DNA of 64,000 nt, from NCBI GenBank assembly GCA_947625195.1, contig CANQNK010000007.1, forward strand, positions 1 to 64,000, given 5' to 3'. Source of the DNA: an uncultured Clostridia bacterium. Its GTDB lineage: Bacteria > Bacillota > Clostridia > Oscillospirales > Ruminococcaceae. Positions 35,401 through 43,448 of this stretch are shown in pieces. Below the pieces are notes generated by a model. That model worked only from the letters and a program-made list of their open reading frames with translations. It did not search any database and was not told the DNA's origin. The position numbers and the translations under genes were made by a program. Position 1 is the stretch's first letter; the number at the start of each line of letters is the position of its first letter.

Positions 35401-36663
35401 TTGTCAATAGACGTGACGAGAGAAGAAATAAATAAAGGAGCCGGGCTTACAACGATTATTGATGGCAAGTTTAAGTCAAACTCTGCCGTTATAAGGTTTA
35501 TAACACCTTTGTCTGAGAACAATGCGGCGGCAAACTCGCTTGCGGCTCAGCTTTTGATCTTATCTCATAATAAATACGGCGGTTTGACGGCAATGACCGA
35601 TTTCACCAACAAGTTATACGGGGCTTCAATTGGCGCATCGACATTTAAGGTCGGCGATAATCAGGTAGTAGCTTTTACGGCGTCGGCCATAAGAAACGAA
35701 TATGCGCTTGAGGGCGAACAGCTTTTTGAGGAAATAATAAAGGTCTTATTGGAGTGCATTTTTGAGCCGGCTGAATTTGACGACAAGTATTTTGAACTGA
35801 AAAAGGCAGAGCTTTTGAGCGCAATAGACAGCGAGGTCAACGAAAAAAGAACCTTTGCAATAATAAACGCTACCAAAGTGGCGTTTGTAAACGAGCCGTA
35901 TTCAATTCCTGCTTACGGCACGAGGGCTTCCGCCGAGGCACTCACCAAGGAGGAGGTTTATAAAGCTTACAAAAGGCTTATTAAAACCGCCGTTGTTGAG
36001 GCTTCATTGGTCGGAGCAGGCAGCTTTGAAAAAGCGACTGACTTAATAAAGCAGAGACTTTTAAGCAGAAAGTTCGATGTCGGCAGCTATCCGTTTGTTA
36101 ATTACAGCCCTGCAAAGATCGCGGTCGTAAACGCTGAGGACAGATTTGACATGAATCAGCTCAAGATGGTAATGGTGTTCAAAACCTCATACAGAAACGA
36201 TGCCGTAAACGGCCTTTTCTCCGCTCTTTTTGGAGGAACTCCTTTCTCAAAGCTTTTTATGAACGTAAGGGAAAAACTAAGCCTCTGCTATTACTGCGCG
36301 TCTCGGGTAATATATGAAAAGGGTGCGGTGATGATAGACAGCGGAATCGATCCTGAAAATATTGAAGCTGCAAAGGCGGAGATACTCAATCAGCTTGAAG
36401 AGATCAAAAAAGGTAACTTCACAGATGAGGAGCTTTACAATACAAAGCTTGCGCTTAAGGGAAGCTTTGTATCCGTATATGATTCTCCGGGGGATCTAGC
36501 GGCGTGGTACTTTACCCGATATGCAAGGGGAAGGGTAAATCAGTCTCCGGACGATGCTCAAAAGGAAATGTTTGACGTTGGCAGAGATGAGATAATCGAG
36601 GCTGCAAAGAGTCTTACGCTTGATACGGTTTATACTCTCAAGAATAACGGAGGTGACGAGTAA
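35401..36663 (+). CDS. Inactive M16 peptidase-like protein, YfmF type
   Basis: This is an M16 (pitrilysin) fold protein of 420 residues, with LNSEV/SEVNEKRTFA-like and YSIPAYGTRASAEALTKEEV regions of the family but no HxxEH zinc motif, so it should not cleave peptides alone. Such proteins pair with an active partner, and YfmF is annotated in Firmicutes as an accessory of the EF-P 5-aminopentanol modification pathway. AAAGGAG abuts a TTG at 35392, which is too close; TTG at 35401 has a 9-base gap and was chosen. Its stop overlaps the ATG of the active partner by one base, so the two are coupled. Confidence 0.85.
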   Translation: MSIDVTREEINKGAGLTTIIDGKFKSNSAVIRFITPLSENNAAANSLAAQLLILSHNKYGGLTAMTDFTNKLYGASIGASTFKVGDNQVVAFTASAIRNEYALEGEQLFEEIIKVLLECIFEPAEFDDKYFELKKAELLSAIDSEVNEKRTFAIINATKVAFVNEPYSIPAYGTRASAEALTKEEVYKAYKRLIKTAVVEASLVGAGSFEKATDLIKQRLLSRKFDVGSYPFVNYSPAKIAVVNAEDRFDMNQLKMVMVFKTSYRNDAVNGLFSALFGGTPFSKLFMNVREKLSLCYYCASRVIYEKGAVMIDSGIDPENIEAAKAEILNQLEEIKKGNFTDEELYNTKLALKGSFVSVYDSPGDLAAWYFTRYARGRVNQSPDDAQKEMFDVGRDEIIEAAKSLTLDTVYTLKNNGGDE

Positions 36664-37937
36664 TGCAGGCAGAAGTGATAACTAACAAAATCACAAATGA
36701 CAGCTATAAGAAATTTCATCATCCGTCGGGACTGGACGTTCTTGTGTGGGAGATGCCGGGATTTTCTACTACCTCAGCGCTTTTTGCGACAAAGTATGGC
36801 TCAATAAACACCCGATTCAAAACTGCGGCGGATGAGGATTTTGTAGATGTTCCAGACGGCATAGCTCATTTTCTGGAGCACAAGCTGTTTGAAAATGAGG
36901 ATTGCGACGCTTTTGAGCTTTATGCAAAAACCGGCGCGAGCGCAAACGCATACACCACATTTGACCACACGGCGTATCTATTCGACTGTTCGGAGAACTA
37001 TGTTGAATCGCTTAAAATACTGCTGGAATTTGTGCAAAAGCCGTACTTTACTAAGGCGACTGTTGATAAGGAGCAGGGGATAATCGGACAGGAGATAAAA
37101 ATGTGCGAGGATTCTCCGCAAAGGCAGGTGCTGTTTAATCTTTTAAAGTGCCTTTATACAAAGCACCCTGTCAGGATCGACATTGCAGGAACAGTGGAGT
37201 CTATTGCAAAAATTGATGCAGAGCTTTTATACAGGTGCTACCGGACGTTTTACAATCTTCACAATATGGTTCTGGTTATTGCGGGGAACTGCAATGCAGA
37301 AGAGGTTATGGCGGTTTGCGATGAAAAGCTTATCCCATGCGAGAATATAGGTCTTGAAACTGCGTTTCCGGAAGAGCCTATGGAGCTTAGTCAGAAATAT
37401 ATTGAAGAGATCATGCCGGTCGGTACGACCTTATTCAATATCGGCTTTAAGGTTTCAAGTCCTGGTAAGGAGGACATTGTAAAAGCAGAGCTTGAGTCCT
37501 CGATTTTATTGCAGCTTATAATGGGAAGCGGATCACCTCTTTATAAGGAGCTTTTTGATGAGGGGCTTATAAACTCGCAGTTTTCGTCAGAGGTGTTTTT
37601 CGGAGACGGATTTTTTGCCAATATTGTCGGAGGAGAGTCTAAGGATCCTGAAAGGGTACAGAAAAAAATCTACGCTGAGATCGAAAGATACAAAAAAGAG
37701 GGCTTTGACGAGGAAAAATTTAAGATCATTAAAAACAATATGTATGGGCTTATGATAAAAAATTTTGAAAACGTAGAGTCCTGCGCAAACGGAATGCTTG
37801 CCGCATATATTGCGGGGGACCTTTCGGCGTATGCACCGATTGAGGAGCTTGCCAAAATTACGGTTGAAGACATCAAAAAAGATATAGGCACTTTGTTTAA
37901 TTCAGAATACTCTGCGCTGTCGGTTGTAAAAGCGTAG
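36663..37937 (+). CDS. M16 family zinc peptidase, YfmH type
   Basis: The 424-residue protein has the inverted zinc motif in GIAHFLEHKLFE (His69, Glu72, His73) followed by TGASANAYTTFDHTAY and the downstream Glu-rich helix EQGIIGQEIKMCED that carries the third zinc ligand. The C-terminal half is a second M16-like lobe. With the inactive YfmF-type protein encoded just before it, it should make a heterodimer like mitochondrial processing peptidase. The known link in Bacillus is to modification of translation factor EF-P. Neither efp nor other modification genes are in this window. Confidence 0.88.
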   Translation: MQAEVITNKITNDSYKKFHHPSGLDVLVWEMPGFSTTSALFATKYGSINTRFKTAADEDFVDVPDGIAHFLEHKLFENEDCDAFELYAKTGASANAYTTFDHTAYLFDCSENYVESLKILLEFVQKPYFTKATVDKEQGIIGQEIKMCEDSPQRQVLFNLLKCLYTKHPVRIDIAGTVESIAKIDAELLYRCYRTFYNLHNMVLVIAGNCNAEEVMAVCDEKLIPCENIGLETAFPEEPMELSQKYIEEIMPVGTTLFNIGFKVSSPGKEDIVKAELESSILLQLIMGSGSPLYKELFDEGLINSQFSSEVFFGDGFFANIVGGESKDPERVQKKIYAEIERYKKEGFDEEKFKIIKNNMYGLMIKNFENVESCANGMLAAYIAGDLSAYAPIEELAKITVEDIKKDIGTLFNSEYSALSVVKA

Positions 37938-37972
37938 CAGAGGATATGTGACAGAAAGGACGGGTTTAAAAA

Positions 37973-39232
37973 ATGACACAGATTCTTGCAAATATGCACG
38001 TAAGCTTTCCGAACTTCGGAAGCTCGGACAATATTTTTAAAACGGGGTTTGATATAGATAACGTTCTGTTTAGAATTCCGGGACTTGATTTTAACATTTA
38101 CTGGTACGGTTTTCTGATTGCGCTCGGAATTTTGATAGCTATGATTTTCGGACTTAAAAAATCACCGAAGTTTGGCCTTAATCCCGACAGGGTTACCGAT
38201 GCGGTCATAGGCGGTCTGATAGGTGCGGTCATAGGCGCAAGGGCATATTACGTTGCGTTCAGCTTCAGAGATTATATTGTGGACGGCAAAGTATCGTGGA
38301 TAGATATTATAAGCGTTCGCGACGGAGGTCTTGCAATTTACGGAGGAATTATCGGAGCTATCATAGTGGGCGGAATAGTCGCAAAGATAAGAAAGTGCCG
38401 GCTGACTGCGCTTTTGGACGTTGCGGCTCCCTGCTTTTTGATAGGTCAGTGCATAGGCAGATGGGGAAATTTCTTCAATCAGGAGGCGTTCGGAGATAAC
38501 ACAAGCCTTCCGTGGGGAATGTACTCGAACCAGACCTACTCGTATATTGCAGAGCATTACACCGACGGTTCGGTTGACCCGATGCTGCCCGTTCATCCGT
38601 GCTTTTTGTATGAATCATTGTGGTGCCTTTTAGGATTTGTTCTTTTAAATCTTCTTGCTAAAAGAAGAAAGTTTGACGGCGAACTGTTTTTGATTTATAT
38701 CGGCTGGTACGGCCTTGGAAGATTCTTTATAGAGGGACTCAGAACAGACAGCTTGTATCTGTTTAATATCAGGGTTTCCCAGCTTGTCGCGGGAACCTGT
38801 GTGCTTGTTTCAATAGTCCTTATCATAATTTTCAGAAGTATTGCAAAGCGAAACGAGACGGTGCTTTATGTGAACACGCCGGAATCGGTGAAGTCGCTTG
38901 CCGGATATACAGCAAAGGTCAAGGCAAAGGCGGAAAAGAAAGAGCTTTTAAAAAAGCTTAATAAGGCAAAGGATACCGGAGAAGGAATTTCTGACCTTAA
39001 AAAGGAATACGAGGAAAAGTTCGGTGACAGAAAAAAGACGGAAGACTACATTGACGGAATGGCCAAGCTTATCGCTGAAAAGGCAGACTCTGAGGCTAAT
39101 AAGCTTGAAAAACAAAAGGACGAGGAAATCAAAGAGGACAGAAACAGTATTCTTGCTGACGGCGAAGAAGAGCCGGAAGAAAATATCGTAACAGATAACC
39201 AGGACAAAACACAAGCATCGGAGGAAGAGTAA
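37973..39232 (+). CDS. lgt: Lgt, prolipoprotein diacylglyceryl transferase, with long charged tail
   Basis: Lgt moves diacylglycerol from phosphatidylglycerol to the lipobox Cys of prolipoproteins in the cytoplasmic membrane. The multi-helix core shows YWYGFLIALGILIAM, GARAYYV, the signature GQCIGRWGNFFNQEAFG (about 160-176), HPCFLYESLW and GLGRFFIEGLRTDSL. After the last helix (about 290) there are some 120 extra residues rich in Lys, Glu and Asp, ending in EEPEENIVTDNQDKTQASEEE (not counted as a motif). Usual Lgt is about 260-290 residues. The tail should be cytoplasmic and looks disordered or coiled. The folD start follows the stop directly. Confidence 0.93.
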   Translation: MTQILANMHVSFPNFGSSDNIFKTGFDIDNVLFRIPGLDFNIYWYGFLIALGILIAMIFGLKKSPKFGLNPDRVTDAVIGGLIGAVIGARAYYVAFSFRDYIVDGKVSWIDIISVRDGGLAIYGGIIGAIIVGGIVAKIRKCRLTALLDVAAPCFLIGQCIGRWGNFFNQEAFGDNTSLPWGMYSNQTYSYIAEHYTDGSVDPMLPVHPCFLYESLWCLLGFVLLNLLAKRRKFDGELFLIYIGWYGLGRFFIEGLRTDSLYLFNIRVSQLVAGTCVLVSIVLIIIFRSIAKRNETVLYVNTPESVKSLAGYTAKVKAKAEKKELLKKLNKAKDTGEGISDLKKEYEEKFGDRKKTEDYIDGMAKLIAEKADSEANKLEKQKDEEIKEDRNSILADGEEEPEENIVTDNQDKTQASEEE

Positions 39233-40105
39233 ATGGGACAGATAATTGACGGAAAGATGATATCAAAAAGCGTTAAGGATAAAGTCAGAGAGCAAACTGA
39301 AAAGCTCAAGGAGCAGGGAATTGTTCCGGGACTTGCAGTTATAATTGTAGGAGAAAATCCCGCTTCACAGATTTATGTACGGAACAAACAGCTTGCATGT
39401 GAGGAAGTTGGCTTTGAGTCGTATAAATATGCACTGCCTGAGAGCACAACTCAAGCGAAACTGTTAGAGCTTATCAAAAAGCTTAACGCTGATGAGCGTG
39501 TAAACGGAATATTGTGCCAGCTGCCATTGCCTGAGCATATTGACGAAAGCACGGTGATAAATAATATTTCCCCCAAAAAGGACGTGGACGCCTTTCATCC
39601 CGTAAACGTAGGAAAGATAATGATAGGAGATTATTCGTTCCTGCCGTGCACCCCTGCGGGCGTTATGGAGCTTATAGCCTCAACCGGCACTGAAATTTCC
39701 GGAAAGGAGTGCGTGGTTGTCGGTAGGAGCAATATCGTCGGAAAGCCTATGGCAATGCTTTTGCTTCATAAAAGCGGAACGGTGACAGTGTGTCACTCAA
39801 AGACTGTCGATTTAAAAGCGCAGTGCAAAAGAGCGGACATTCTTGTGGCGGCGGTCGGAGTTAAAAAGCTTATAAAGGGCGATATGGTAAAGCAAGGCGC
39901 CGTTTTGATAGATGTCGGAATGAACAGGGATGAAAACGGCAAGCTTTGCGGAGATATAGATTTTGAATCCTGCAAGGACAAAGCGTCTTATATCACGCCT
40001 GTTCCGGGAGGAGTAGGGCCAATGACGATCGCCATGCTTATGAAGAATACGCTTACTGCGGCAATTGAACAAAACAAAGAGAAATTAAATGTTAACAATT
40101 TGTAA
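39233..40105 (+). CDS. folD: FolD, methylene-tetrahydrofolate dehydrogenase/cyclohydrolase
   Basis: FolD interconverts methylene-, methenyl- and 10-formyl-tetrahydrofolate in one-carbon metabolism. Catalytic Tyr48 and Lys52 lie in SQIYVRNKQLAC; CQLPLPEHID follows, then DVDAFHPVNVG. The NADP region is CVVVGRSNIVGKPMAMLL, and the C-terminus has TPVPGGVGPMTIAMLM. The length of 290 is standard. The ATG at 39233 comes immediately after the lgt stop. No formate-tetrahydrofolate ligase gene is nearby. Confidence 0.96.
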   Translation: MGQIIDGKMISKSVKDKVREQTEKLKEQGIVPGLAVIIVGENPASQIYVRNKQLACEEVGFESYKYALPESTTQAKLLELIKKLNADERVNGILCQLPLPEHIDESTVINNISPKKDVDAFHPVNVGKIMIGDYSFLPCTPAGVMELIASTGTEISGKECVVVGRSNIVGKPMAMLLLHKSGTVTVCHSKTVDLKAQCKRADILVAAVGVKKLIKGDMVKQGAVLIDVGMNRDENGKLCGDIDFESCKDKASYITPVPGGVGPMTIAMLMKNTLTAAIEQNKEKLNVNNL

Positions 40106-40120
40106 ACTCTATTTACAAAT
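40098..40120. repeat. Perfect 9-bp inverted repeat over the folD stop and rpsO promoter
   Basis: ATTTGTAAA (40098-40106) and TTTACAAAT (40112-40120) are separated by 5 bases. The right arm covers the rpsO -35 box. There is no T run after it, so an operator is as likely as a terminator. It resembles a Rex site but its spacer is one base too long. Confidence 0.5.
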
Positions 40121-40140
40121 AAAAGGTATTGTGATAGAAT
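40112..40140 (+). promoter_or_regulatory. Sigma-A promoter of rpsO
   Basis: TTTACA (40112-40117), 17 bases and TAGAAT (40135-40140), each five of six. The leader is about 115 bases. Confidence 0.65.
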
Positions 40141-40144
40141 TTAT

Positions 40145-40255
40145 AAGGTTGTGATTAACCAAAGTATTCCTTTTCTCGGTTTCGGGCGATCGCCATTATT
40201 TGGAAGTATCAAAGCCCGCTACTGTGATAACGGAAAATTTAAGAAAAGAGGTACA
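40145..40255 (+). promoter_or_regulatory. Possible S15 autoregulatory leader
   Basis: The rpsO leader contains GGTT/AACC and CGGGC/GCCCG (40183-40187 and 40214-40218) pairings before AGAGGT. S15 represses its own mRNA through leader structures in several bacteria. These stems are short, so this is only a candidate. Confidence 0.25.
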
Positions 40256-40260
40256 TTTAA

Positions 40261-40527
40261 ATGCTTAGAAAAGAAGAAAAGACCGCAATTATTGAGGCTA
40301 ACAGAAAACACGACACAGATACGGGTTCGCCAGAGGTTCAGATCGCAATTTTGACCAAGAGGATCAACGACCTCACCGAGCATCTTAAGGTCCACAAGAA
40401 GGATCACCACTCTAGAAGAGGGCTTCTTAAAATGGTAGGTAAAAGAAGAAATCTTCTTAACTATCTTATCAAGACTGATATTGAGAGATACAGAGCTGTT
40501 ATTGAAAAGCTCGGGATCCGTAAGTAA
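40261..40527 (+). CDS. rpsO: 30S ribosomal protein S15
   Basis: The 88-residue product has the full S15 four-helix pattern: [35 protein letters not shown] and [12 protein letters not shown]15 binds the central domain of 16S rRNA early in 30S assembly and contacts 23S rRNA. AGAGGT precedes the ATG by 8 bases. It stands directly before pnp, the classic rpsO-pnp arrangement, with a hairpin between them. A promoter and possible autoregulatory leader lie upstream. Confidence 0.98.
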   Translation: MLRKEEKTAIIEANRKHDTDTGSPEVQIAILTKRINDLTEHLKVHKKDHHSRRGLLKMVGKRRNLLNYLIKTDIERYRAVIEKLGIRK

Positions 40528-40540
40528 TTTTGTCATTCTT

Positions 40541-40573
40541 AAGGCAGCAGCAACCTCGTTTGCTGTCTGCCTT
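40541..40573 (+). terminator. Hairpin between rpsO and pnp
   Basis: AAGGCAG-CAGCA pairs with TGCTG-CTGCCTT with a one-base bulge and an 8-base loop, followed by only TT beyond the stem. It may be a weak terminator or an RNase processing site, as found between these genes in other bacteria. Confidence 0.6.
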
Positions 40574-40683
40574 TTGGCGTATATTAAGCGGGTGTGATTA
40601 GCATTAAACAGAGGGCTTAATTTTCTGAGTCTTGTGTTTATTGCTAAAGCTCCTGCTTAAAATAAAGTAAAGGAGTAAAAAGT

Positions 40684-42804
40684 ATGTTTGAAAATTACAA
40701 GGTGTTTGAAACTACATACGCCGGCAGACCTATTAAGGTAGAAACAGGTAAGACCTGTGAGCTTTCTAACGGTTCATGTTGGGTGCGTTACGGCGAGACT
40801 GTAGTTATGGCAAACGTAACGGCTTCTGCGAAGCCGAGAGACGGGGTAGACTTTTTTCCGCTGTCTGTTGACTATGAGGAAAGACTTTATTCGGTAGGAA
40901 AAATCCCCGGCTCGTTTATGAAAAGGGAGGGAAAGCCGTCTGAAAAGGCGATTCTTACTTCCAGAGTAGTTGACAGACCTATAAGGCCGCTTTTCCCTAA
41001 GGATATGAGAAACGATGTTTCGGTTGTTATGACGGTGTTGGCTGTTGACCCTGATAATTCTCCCGAAATAGCCGGAATGATCGCAACTTCAATAGCAATA
41101 TCCATTTCGGACATTCCGTGGAACGGACCTATTGCGGGAATTTCCGTAGGCCTTGTTGACGGTGAGATCGTGCTCAATCCTACTCTTGAGCAAAGGTCAA
41201 ACAATCATCTTAACCTGACTGTTGCCGGTACCGCCGAAAAGATAGTTATGATCGAAGCCGGTGCTGACGAAGTCCCAGACGACCTTATGCTTGAGGCAAT
41301 TTTAAAGGGCCATGAGGAAATCAAGAAGATGGTTTCGTTTATTGAGAATATCAAGGCCCAGATAGGCAAGCCTAAGTTTGAGTTTGAATCTCAGGAGGTT
41401 GACCACGAGCTGTTTGATGCTATTGAGGCTTTCTGTGGCGAGGACGTCAAGGAAGCCCTTGACACAAACGACAAGAATATCAGGGAGGCAAGACTCAATC
41501 CTATAAAGGACGCTGTTCACGAGAAGTTTGACGCGGAAAATGAAGAAAGAATCCCAATGATAGACGAGTGTATTTACAAACTTCAGAAGAAAATCGTAAG
41601 AAACTGGCTTTATGAGGGCAAGCGTGTTGACGGAAGAAAGATTGACGAGATAAGGCCCCTTGCGGCAGAGGTTGACCTGTTGCCCAGAGTTCACGGTTCG
41701 GGACTTTTTACCAGAGGTCAGACACAGGTGCTAACTGTTTGTACTCTCGGCCCTGTAAGCGACTCTCAGCGCCTGGACGGACTTGACGAGGAGGAATCAA
41801 AGAGGTATATTCACCACTACAACTTCCCTTCATACTCAGTAGGTGAAACAAAGCCTTCAAGAGGTCCGGGAAGAAGAGAGATAGGTCACGGAGCACTTGC
41901 TGAAAGAGCGTTGGTTCCGGTTATCCCAAGCGTTGAGGAATTTCCCTACGCTATAAGAATGGTGTCCGAGGTGCTTTCTTCTAACGGATCTACATCACAG
42001 GGCTCAATATGCGGCTCTACTCTTGCGCTTATGGACGCAGGAGTTCCTATAAAAGCGCCTGTTGCAGGTATTTCCTGCGGACTTATTACAAAAGACGACG
42101 GCAGCTTTATGACGATGGTTGATATTCAGGGACTTGAGGACTTCTTCGGCGATATGGACTTTAAGGTAGGCGGAACCAAAAAGGGTATTACTGCTATTCA
42201 GGTTGATATCAAGGTTGACGGACTTACGCCTGAGATTATCAAAGAGGCGTTTGAAAAGACTCATAAGGCAAGAAATTATATACTTGACGAGATTATGCTC
42301 AAGGCTATTGATAAGCCGAGACCGACTGTAAACAAGTGGGCTCCTAAGATGCTTTCAACAAAGATTCCCGTTGACAAGATAAGAGAGGTCATCGGATCCG
42401 GCGGAAAGGTAATCCAGAAGCTTTGCGCTGACTTTGATGTTAAGATTGACATTGAAGAAACAGGAGACGTTTTCATATCCGGTCTTGATATGGATAAAGC
42501 TCACGCTGCATTAAACGTTGTCAACACTATTGCAAACGATCCGGAAATAGGCTCTATCTACAAGGGTAAAGTGGTAAGACTTATGAACTTCGGCGCATTT
42601 GTAGAGATCGCTCCGGGTAAGGACGGACTTGTTCACATTTCAAAGCTTGATAAGCAGAGGGTTGAAAAGGTAGAGGACGTTGTTTCAATCGGAGATGAGA
42701 TCGTTGTAAAGGTTATGGAAATTGATGATCAGGGAAGAATAAACCTTTCAAGAAAGGACGCTCTTGCTGATCTGGAGGCAAAGAAAAACGCTGAAAATCA
42801 GTAA
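40684..42804 (+). CDS. pnp: Polyribonucleotide nucleotidyltransferase (PNPase)
   Basis: PNPase is a trimeric phosphorolytic 3'-5' exoribonuclease of the RNA degradation machinery. Two RNase PH domains are present, the first with SCWVRYGETVVMANV and the second with GSGLFTRGQTQVL, SVGETKPSRGPGRREIGHG and the helical linker between them. KH (about residues 565-620, IREVIGSGGKVIQKL) and S1 (about 625-695, GKVVRLMNFGAFVEI) follow. The length of 706 is typical. AAAGGAG precedes the ATG. A strong terminator follows. Confidence 0.98.
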   Translation: MFENYKVFETTYAGRPIKVETGKTCELSNGSCWVRYGETVVMANVTASAKPRDGVDFFPLSVDYEERLYSVGKIPGSFMKREGKPSEKAILTSRVVDRPIRPLFPKDMRNDVSVVMTVLAVDPDNSPEIAGMIATSIAISISDIPWNGPIAGISVGLVDGEIVLNPTLEQRSNNHLNLTVAGTAEKIVMIEAGADEVPDDLMLEAILKGHEEIKKMVSFIENIKAQIGKPKFEFESQEVDHELFDAIEAFCGEDVKEALDTNDKNIREARLNPIKDAVHEKFDAENEERIPMIDECIYKLQKKIVRNWLYEGKRVDGRKIDEIRPLAAEVDLLPRVHGSGLFTRGQTQVLTVCTLGPVSDSQRLDGLDEEESKRYIHHYNFPSYSVGETKPSRGPGRREIGHGALAERALVPVIPSVEEFPYAIRMVSEVLSSNGSTSQGSICGSTLALMDAGVPIKAPVAGISCGLITKDDGSFMTMVDIQGLEDFFGDMDFKVGGTKKGITAIQVDIKVDGLTPEIIKEAFEKTHKARNYILDEIMLKAIDKPRPTVNKWAPKMLSTKIPVDKIREVIGSGGKVIQKLCADFDVKIDIEETGDVFISGLDMDKAHAALNVVNTIANDPEIGSIYKGKVVRLMNFGAFVEIAPGKDGLVHISKLDKQRVEKVEDVVSIGDEIVVKVMEIDDQGRINLSRKDALADLEAKKNAENQ

Positions 42805-42819
42805 AATTTTATGCTTTAT

Positions 42820-42847
42820 ACAGCCGGCATTAGTGTCGGCTGTTTTT
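42820..42847 (+). terminator. Intrinsic terminator of pnp
   Basis: ACAGCCGGCA (42820-42829) pairs with TGTCGGCTGT (42834-42843) with one G-U pair and a 4-base loop, followed by TTTTT. Confidence 0.9.
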
Positions 42848-42990
42848 GTATCGTAAATAGACAAAGGTACGGGATCTTAAATCTTTATTTGTCATCAGAT
42901 TAAATTGTACCAAATTTGAAGCTTTTAGCTGTTTGTTACAAAATTTTTTGCTTGATGTGCTTTTTTAGGAAGATTTTATGTATTAAGCTA

Positions 42991-43019
42991 TTGAAAAAAA
43001 TTGCATTTTAGTGTAAAAT
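42991..43019 (+). promoter_or_regulatory. Sigma-A promoter of the small membrane protein/recD2/comF operon
   Basis: TTGAAA (42991-42996), 17 bases and TAAAAT (43014-43019), each five of six. It lies about 70 bases before the first start codon. Confidence 0.65.
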
Positions 43020-43088
43020 GTTGAGTATGGCATTGGTACAGTGACATAATTTTTACTGCCGCATAGAATAAATTACGGGGTGGTAAAT

Positions 43089-43448
43089 ATGAAGGCTTTT
43101 TTAATGAGCGCTGTGCTTATACTTTTTGTAATTATGCTTATTTACATCGTCAAAAACCTGATAAGGAGCGCAAAAAAGGGCGAACACAGCGTAGGTGTTA
43201 TCGTTATACCTATACATAACGATATGACAAGACTGGCGCATGAGGTCAAAAAAGCGTACTGGGACGAGGCTTTTAAGGAAGAAAGAGCAAAGGAAATATT
43301 GCTTTTGCCCGTTGAAACGCTTGATGTTCGCACCAGAGGTATCGTATCGGGCCTTGAAAAGAGCTTTAGCTTAGTAAGACTCGTTTCATTGGAGGAATTT
43401 GAAAAGTCGGTACAAGAAGTAAATAAATTTAAGGAAAATATACAATGA
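43089..43448 (+). CDS. Small single-pass membrane protein, unknown function
   Basis: The product is 119 residues. An N-terminal hydrophobic helix (about 4-24) is followed by basic KNLIRSAKKGEH, which places the rest in the cytoplasm. The soluble part starts with VGVIVIPIHNDMTRLAHEV and looks like an alpha/beta domain. The frame begins at GTG 43080, but GGGGTGG overlaps it and fits ATG at 43089. Its stop overlaps the recD2 start by four bases, so it is coupled to recD2. I do not recognise the family. Confidence 0.75.
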   Translation: MKAFLMSAVLILFVIMLIYIVKNLIRSAKKGEHSVGVIVIPIHNDMTRLAHEVKKAYWDEAFKEERAKEILLLPVETLDVRTRGIVSGLEKSFSLVRLVSLEEFEKSVQEVNKFKENIQ

